Position numbers and translations under genes: made by a program. Of a stretch of DNA of 64,000 bases, positions 59,285-64,000 are shown piece by piece. The DNA lies in contig DASYWW010000062.1 of NCBI GenBank assembly GCA_035935655.1, positions 1 through 64,000 of the forward strand, given 5' to 3'. The DNA comes from Candidatus Bathyarchaeia archaeon. GTDB taxonomy: Archaea > Thermoproteota > Bathyarchaeia > 40CM-2-53-6. Below the pieces are notes generated by a model, which ran no database searches, was not told the origin of the DNA, and saw only the letters and a program-made list of their open reading frames with translations. Each line of letters begins with the position of its first letter. Positions within the stretch are counted from its first letter, which is position 1.

Positions 59285-61216
59285 ATGACTGGCATAGCCG
59301 GCGCCCGGACTAGATCTGTGGCTTTGTTGTTTCTTGGGCTTGCTCTCACCTCGACTAGTCCTATATGGGTTCATGCAGATACTGCGCCTACTGGAATTTT
59401 CAGGATAACGCTGATGGTTCCTCAGCCGAATCAAGCCCGACAGGATTGGTCGCTGCTCGTCCAGAGCAACCTTCAGGCTTTAGGCATTGATGCGCAGAGG
59501 GTTGTTCTTGACTGGCCCACGATATACGCTAGGGCGCTTACGCCTGGCTCAGATGTTATCGGGAGAAGCTATGACAATGGTGGCTTTGACGCTGTTTTTC
59601 TCGGGTATGCTCTTGGGATAGACGCGGATCCATGGTCCTACTATCACAGTTCACAGTATGCTCCGATCGGTTCCAACTATTATCTATGGAATAACAGCCA
59701 GAACGATCAGCTGACCACACAGATCAAGCAGACACTCGACAAAACTCAGCGGTTAGACTTGGTCAGGCAGTGGCAGGCGCTTGCCTACGACCAACAACCC
59801 TCCGCCACAATACTCTACACGAAAGAAATTGTCGCCTTTGATTATACCATGCCGAATGCCCAGTACGTGTTCAGCACCTACCACTCACCGTACTGGCCGC
59901 CGATCGAACAATTATCGATGCTAGGCGGGGCTATGATGGGCTCGATAACGTTGGCCCAGACTGGACCGGCTCCGTCGGAGGGTTTCAACCCGACAACGAG
60001 CAGTTCCTATTACGACCAGACCGTGTACGGAGCACTGTTCAGTGCGTTGGCGCAGAGGAACGATACGATCTTCAAGAATATGATTCCTCAACTGGCGACT
60101 GGATGGTCTGTCGGGTCGGATCAGAAAACCTGGACCGTGTCGTTACGTCCTGGGGTGACATGGCATGACGGGGTCGCGTTCAACGCGACAGATGTGAAAT
60201 TCACATTTGACGCGCTCCAGGATAATACTCTGGCAGCGGACAATGAGGCGTTCATCAAAGGAATAGTCGGTGGAAAAAGCGACGTAACAATCGTGGATCC
60301 GTATACTGTCAAGTTCACTCTACCGAATCCCTACGCGTACTTCGTCGAGAACATTCTCACAACACCAATCATTCCCGCCCACGTGCTGGCAAGTGTTCCC
60401 TATGCAAACTGGAGGACGAACCCATTCAACACCGGGATCGGGGGTGGACCTATCGGAACAGGGCCCTACAAATTTGTCAGCTATAATGCCACGACTGAGA
60501 CAAATCATCTGACAAGGAATGATAACTATTTTGATTTCCCGCAAAACGGGAAAACCGCTCTCCAGAGCAGGGGAGCTTTCCAAGTCAAGGACTACTACGT
60601 GAAACACATACCGAGTTCCGACAACGCTGTCTCCGCCCTCAAAACAGGCTCGGTAAACGTTCTCGATTCACAGTACAATCTGGAAACCCAGACGAGTTTT
60701 CTCGCAACCTGGCCGTCGAACCAGTGGACGTCCTACAACGCGTTCGGGGTCCAAGAACTAGGCTTCAACATGCAACACGTAATATTCGGAACAGGCGTCA
60801 ACACCCCACTAGGCCATAGTGATCCTTCGAAAGCCGCTCTTGCCGCAAAGTATGTTCGTCAGGCTATCAGCTACGCGATCCCGAGAGACCTGATAATACA
60901 ACAGCTTCTGGCCGGATACGGTAATCCTGGAATAACAACTCCGGTCGTCGGCGACTACCGGACGGGATTCGCGGCCACCGACGGGTTCAACGCGGCTCTC
61001 ACTCCGTACAGTTTCAACCTCACAAAATCGCGACAGCTATTGCAAGCCGCCGGCTTCTTCCCAGCTGCCCCTCGAACTATCTGGGAAACCTGGGGATTCG
61101 CTCTTACAATCATGCTGTCGGCAACGGCCTTGGCGCTCATGGCTATCTACATAACCGAACTGAGAAGAAACCGGTTGGTTCGCGGGTACAAAGCGCCAAC
61201 GCTACCCACGACCTAA
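59285..61216 (+). CDS. Secreted solute-binding protein with permuted lobes and C-terminal anchor
   Basis: A 643-residue protein with a signal peptide (SVALLFLGLALTSTSPIWVH). The mature N terminus reads RITLMVPQPNQARQDWSLLV then YALGIDADPWSYYHSSQYAP, normally the C-terminal half of the C-lobe. The N-lobe begins at about 220 (GFNPTTSSSYYDQTVYGALF, GVTWHDGVAFNATDVKFTFD), then the remaining C-lobe (YVRQAISYAIPRDLIIQQLL, SRQLLQAAGFFP) and a membrane helix. A circularly permuted SBP_bac_5 lipoprotein-like receptor. Confidence 0.72.
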   Translation: MTGIAGARTRSVALLFLGLALTSTSPIWVHADTAPTGIFRITLMVPQPNQARQDWSLLVQSNLQALGIDAQRVVLDWPTIYARALTPGSDVIGRSYDNGGFDAVFLGYALGIDADPWSYYHSSQYAPIGSNYYLWNNSQNDQLTTQIKQTLDKTQRLDLVRQWQALAYDQQPSATILYTKEIVAFDYTMPNAQYVFSTYHSPYWPPIEQLSMLGGAMMGSITLAQTGPAPSEGFNPTTSSSYYDQTVYGALFSALAQRNDTIFKNMIPQLATGWSVGSDQKTWTVSLRPGVTWHDGVAFNATDVKFTFDALQDNTLAADNEAFIKGIVGGKSDVTIVDPYTVKFTLPNPYAYFVENILTTPIIPAHVLASVPYANWRTNPFNTGIGGGPIGTGPYKFVSYNATTETNHLTRNDNYFDFPQNGKTALQSRGAFQVKDYYVKHIPSSDNAVSALKTGSVNVLDSQYNLETQTSFLATWPSNQWTSYNAFGVQELGFNMQHVIFGTGVNTPLGHSDPSKAALAAKYVRQAISYAIPRDLIIQQLLAGYGNPGITTPVVGDYRTGFAATDGFNAALTPYSFNLTKSRQLLQAAGFFPAAPRTIWETWGFALTIMLSATALALMAIYITELRRNRLVRGYKAPTLPTT

Positions 61217-61235
61217 ACGTTGCCGACACACACGA

Positions 61236-62282
61236 TCAATTACTTGCTAAGTCCAAGTAACTCGACAAATTGTCGAAGTAGGAAATCTTTTCGAGGCTCA
61301 TGATATTCTTCATTCTATTCCTGGCATCTTGGTCAGGGCTAACAAAGTCAATTTCAGGCGCTTTCGGTTGCCGAGCTCTGAATCTTCTCATAAGGGACAA
61401 CATATCGAAGTCCGTATAGGGGAAACTGTATCCGATGCAAACGATATGGGAGATATTCTTCATCATGACATCTGCCTGGTACCAGAGGAACGAAATATTC
61501 TCATCTTGGTAATCTTTTGATTGGGTCGGAGGTATCATCAACCTCTGAGCAAAGGTGTCGCCTGCTTTACATCGCGGGCAATGAAATCTTATCGCTCCGT
61601 AGCGAACCTGTTTCTGGAGGTGGTAAAGCACGATGACTCCGCATCTGCCACACTTCGTCCAATTCAAAGACCCATGAAGTTTGAGCAACGTTACGTCAGA
61701 GACCGCATCATTCGTCGGGATCCATGTCTCATCTTCGTTGGCTTGGAAGAAATTCATCCAGTAGCCAGAGTCTGTGAGCTTTCCAGTTCGGAACAAGGCG
61801 TTGTCCATGAGTATATCATAGTTGAAGCTCAAAACCAAATCCCCTGGTCTCATTTGTTTGGCTAGGGCCAAGTGCTTGCGGCAAAGAGGCCCGATTAGAG
61901 CCTCGTCGAGTGTCCTGGCCAGTATGTCCTTGAGCACTCTCGTCTGGCGGCTTTCGTATTGCCCGAACTTTCCCGGCATTGATCCAAAAAAAAGCTTGGA
62001 ATCTATATCGAGCAATGTCATTACTTCCTCAAGTCCCAAGTCCCGAGTGTCGAAGAAACTCAGATCTCTCTTGGTGCTACCATACATTGGCGCGACAGTC
62101 TTAATGAGAAGCTCGACCTCATCCATGAAGGAAGCATCCGACTTCATCCCAGTATTCTCGATTACCAACCTCGCCATCTTGAAGAAATCTTGATTCAATG
62201 GGCTCTTGAGGTTCGCAACTTCACTAGTTGACTGAGTATAGTTCCGGGAGGATCCGGCTCCTATTATGTAGACTTGTTTCAG
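61236..62282 (-). CDS. SIR2-domain protein with zinc ribbon
   Basis: A 348-residue protein if read from CTG 62282 (MKQVYIIGAGSSRNYTQSTS), which contains the NAD-binding GAGSS; a TTG at 62198 would lose it. Then LVLSFNYDILMD, LLKLHGSLNWTKCGRCG, RFHCPRCKAGD and IVCIGYSFPYTDFDMLSLM match SIR2-family defence-type proteins (NADase/deacylase fold) with an inserted four-Cys zinc ribbon. Role unknown; standalone SIR2 proteins are common phage-defence effectors. Confidence 0.78.
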   Translation of the reverse strand: MKQVYIIGAGSSRNYTQSTSEVANLKSPLNQDFFKMARLVIENTGMKSDASFMDEVELLIKTVAPMYGSTKRDLSFFDTRDLGLEEVMTLLDIDSKLFFGSMPGKFGQYESRQTRVLKDILARTLDEALIGPLCRKHLALAKQMRPGDLVLSFNYDILMDNALFRTGKLTDSGYWMNFFQANEDETWIPTNDAVSDVTLLKLHGSLNWTKCGRCGVIVLYHLQKQVRYGAIRFHCPRCKAGDTFAQRLMIPPTQSKDYQDENISFLWYQADVMMKNISHIVCIGYSFPYTDFDMLSLMRRFRARQPKAPEIDFVSPDQDARNRMKNIMSLEKISYFDNLSSYLDLASN

Positions 62283-62306
62283 GGTCTCCTAGGTCTCCTT
62301 TGCTTT

Positions 62307-62396
62307 TCAGGGGATTCGAGCACCGGTGGTCAAGAGCCGTTGTCTTACATAGCGAAAGGATCGAGTGATTCTCTCGGATTGTTCGTTGTCCTTCAT
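62307..62396 (-). CDS. Small ORF upstream of SIR2 (29 aa)
   Basis: From ATG 62396: MKDNEQSERITRSFRYVRQR then LLTTGARIP, TGA at 62307, 24 bases before the SIR2 start. Basic amphipathic helix. Only weakly supported, by position and composition; may be a regulatory leader peptide. Confidence 0.25.
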   Translation of the reverse strand: MKDNEQSERITRSFRYVRQRLLTTGARIP

Positions 62397-62529
62397 ACTA
62401 GAAGCGGTTGCAGCTGATCTGAGGGTCAGAAGTGCTTCGTGAAGTCGAGCGTCACAATCTTTGCTGTGCCTTTTAGTTCTATTTCCGTTCCAATTGCATT
62501 CTACGGCGGGGAGGGGCCGAAAGTATGGG

Positions 62530-62862
62530 TCAATATACAGTTGAAGAGCGTCGTCGAGGCTGAGCTTGTCTCAGTTTCTTCGGCAAAACGTAGACATCCT
62601 TGATTTCACTCATCCAAAAGCTAGGTAGGGAATCTCTTACAAGCTTGTTTTCAATTCTGATGTAGATATCATGATCCACCCACCTGCGCTGTTTTTTATC
62701 GATTAGTTTGGGGGAATAGAGCGAGATAACGGCCCGGCCATCATAATAATATTCGTCAAGCGCTCCACCATATATTCTGCCGTCGAGCAATTCAATGATA
62801 GCTGTATCGTCGAACATCTCACCAACCTGGCTTTTCCTTCCCTTGACTCTTTCAAAAGACAT
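62530..62862 (-). CDS. Hypothetical beta-rich protein (110 aa)
   Basis: Reads DDTAIIELLDGRIYGGALDE, YYYDGRAVISLYSPKLIDKK and IKDVYVLPKKLRQAQPRRRS. It is beta-rich with a basic tail, no zinc site or membrane segment. The Asp/Tyr pattern recalls Sm-like or SH3-like barrels but is not diagnostic. Unknown. Confidence 0.45.
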   Translation of the reverse strand: MSFERVKGRKSQVGEMFDDTAIIELLDGRIYGGALDEYYYDGRAVISLYSPKLIDKKQRRWVDHDIYIRIENKLVRDSLPSFWMSEIKDVYVLPKKLRQAQPRRRSSTVY

Positions 62863-62915
62863 TGTTTGGAGCAGATCTATCTCTGAGACTCATCTAGTCT
62901 TGCGTGTAATCATTT

Positions 62916-63218
62916 ATGCAATTGTGGCATCATAATTTTGAGCGATATGAGTTGAGCGACGAGGCCGGACCGAAATATCCAGTATCGAAACAGTTCAAGG
63001 TGCTGGAAGGTCACGACATTTATCGAAGCGGGAATCTGATAGTGGCCCTCGTAGCTGTCGAAACCGAGAAAGGAAATGATGTTAGGCTCTACCGCTGGCA
63101 AAACAGGCAGGGCGCTTGGAAGGTCGATCTTTGCAGAATGAGTGTTGCTAGGTGGTCCTGGGACGACTTGGCCGATTCCGCCAAGCGACTAATATCGAAA
63201 TACGGCTCCCGCAAGTGA
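62916..63218 (+). CDS. Hypothetical protein (100 aa)
   Basis: Reads MQLWHHNFERYELSDEAGPK then YPVSKQFKVLEGHDIYRSGN, LIVALVAVETEKGNDVRLYR and a C-terminal helix SWDDLADSAKRLISKYGSRK. A small alpha/beta protein with a conserved-looking WRW-type aromatic pair (LYRWQNRQGAWKVDL). Unknown. Confidence 0.45.
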   Translation: MQLWHHNFERYELSDEAGPKYPVSKQFKVLEGHDIYRSGNLIVALVAVETEKGNDVRLYRWQNRQGAWKVDLCRMSVARWSWDDLADSAKRLISKYGSRK

Positions 63219-63296
63219 TACTGGAAAGAGATTGACGTAATTCCCAATCTCCATTAGCTATCGTCAACTCATGCTTGACTCAATACCCACAACGTT

Positions 63297-64000
63297 TTAC
63301 GCTTTGGACGTCAAAAGGTCTAGGTACGAGTGCGTTAGGATTTTTGTGACGCTCACTAGGTCGTTTATGCGTACGTGTTCGTCTATTCCGTGGATGTTGC
63401 TGTCGTGTCGCGTTGCGCCTATCACGGCTACGGGTATGCCTAGTTGGCTGACAACGGCCATGTCCGTCGACCCCTGACTACCAGCGGGCGATACATCCCG
63501 TCCCAGAACCTTTCTCGCCTGTTTCCTGACGACCTTGACAAGCTTGTGGTCGGGAGGTGTGACCATCGAATCAGTTCCGAGGATCTTCTTCATCGAAAAT
63601 TTCGCTGGACTGTTCTTTGCGAACTCTCTGACCACCCTGCCTATTTCCCTCTCGGCTTCTTCCTTCTTCTCTTCTGGAATGTACCGTCGATCGATAAGGA
63701 CCTCACACGTGTCGGGTATGATGTTGCCCTTCAACCCGCCCTTTATCATGTTCACGTAGAGGCCCGGTCGCATCTTCTTGGTCCCGTAGAACGCCTCCGC
63801 CGGTATCTTGGACCTTCTCTTCCCAATTTCTTTACCGAGAATTTTCAACCTCTCGATCAAACTGGCTGCCTCCTCTATCGCGTTGACACCAGACCAACCC
63901 CGCCCCGAATGAGCCGCCACACCTTTCACAGTAATGACGATGTTGGAATCGCCTAGACTCGCAACAACAAGAGACTCGATCCCACTATCAGTGGATATAC
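63297..64000 (-). CDS. M20-family peptidase/deacylase (partial, 5-prime end beyond window)
   Basis: The C-terminal 235 residues of an M20 metallo-enzyme (ArgE/DapE/carboxypeptidase type). Visible are the lid domain GVAAHSGRGWSGVNAIEEAA, IIPDTCEVLIDRRYIPEE (Arg for substrate), GSQGSTDMAVVSQLGIPVAV and the metal-binding HDSNIHGIDEHVRINDLVSV. The frame runs through the window edge. It may remove an N-acyl group from an amino acid in lysine or arginine synthesis; substrate not decidable from this fragment. Confidence 0.88.
   Translation of the reverse strand, partial: ISTDSGIESLVVASLGDSNIVITVKGVAAHSGRGWSGVNAIEEAASLIERLKILGKEIGKRRSKIPAEAFYGTKKMRPGLYVNMIKGGLKGNIIPDTCEVLIDRRYIPEEKKEEAEREIGRVVREFAKNSPAKFSMKKILGTDSMVTPPDHKLVKVVRKQARKVLGRDVSPAGSQGSTDMAVVSQLGIPVAVIGATRHDSNIHGIDEHVRINDLVSVTKILTHSYLDLLTSKA

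Noticed and set aside
62285-62400. tRNA-like 3-prime sequence on the minus strand near 62320 (GCTCGAATCCCC)
   Set aside because: The T-arm does not pair, no acceptor stem can be formed, and a short ORF explains the sequence equally well.

Overview
The window is archaeal. It carries an Orc1/Cdc6 initiator, a DUF99 protein, a RIO1 kinase, a KaiC/ArlH-like ATPase, TATA boxes placed for leaderless transcripts, a candidate Origin Recognition Box (ORB) and an MtrA-like methyltransferase-domain protein. The large secreted solute-binding proteins and MtrA-like protein would fit a Thermoproteota (Nitrososphaeria/Bathyarchaeia-like) lineage, but no 16S rRNA or other decisive marker is present, so the lineage is an inference. 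I see no convincing tRNA, rRNA or CRISPR array.

Region 1 (1-13.8 kb) is a defence island. It holds a TIR-domain protein tail-to-tail with a SLATT/DUF4231 two-membrane-segment protein, a MazG-like protein, and a three-gene operon: SNF2/DUF3883 helicase, DUF1156 DNA methylase and DUF499 ATPase, the helicase-methylase-ATPase (Hma-like) type. A HEPN-type gene broken by a frameshift and an HNH nuclease fused to a DGQHR-like domain follow.

Region 2 (about 13.8-26.57 kb) is a compact, lower-G+C mobile element (virus or plasmid). A leftward operon of small zinc-finger and membrane proteins diverges from a rightward operon of about 13 overlapping genes, including a AAA+ ATPase with a degenerate P-loop, a primase-polymerase-like protein, a Gp37/Gp68 (DUF5131) protein and a Zot/HerA-like P-loop ATPase. 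A leftward integrase operon closes it, butting against orc1. About a dozen of its proteins carry Cys/His zinc sites. The 676-base gap between the divergent operons holds iteron-like repeats and GT/CA tracts and is the best candidate for the element's origin or control region.

The strongest unexplained signal is in base composition. By eye, the tetramer GATC is absent from base 1 to 26,658, then becomes frequent immediately inside orc1. GGCC is also absent from about 13,103 to 26,990. The two nested deserts mark the defence island plus the element as foreign DNA shaped by restriction avoidance.

Region 3 (26.6-32.3 kb) looks like a chromosomal origin neighbourhood: orc1, DUF99, small coiled-coil and zinc proteins, two winged-helix regulators, a dense array of TGACGTCA-type palindromes and a good ORB at 32,201.

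Region 4 (32.3-64 kb) is ordinary chromosome: membrane and secreted proteins, an ArsR-thioredoxin-MFS regulon with two matching operators in opposite orientation, TauE/SafE with DUF1634, a PiT phosphate transporter with a one-base frameshift, an S9 peptidase, RIO1, two HxlR regulators, two solute-binding proteins whose lobes appear circularly permuted, an MtrA-like protein, a CDGSH protein, a SIR2-domain protein and a partial M20 peptidase. Several genes show single-base frameshifts or lack a standard start, which could be real decay or assembly error.
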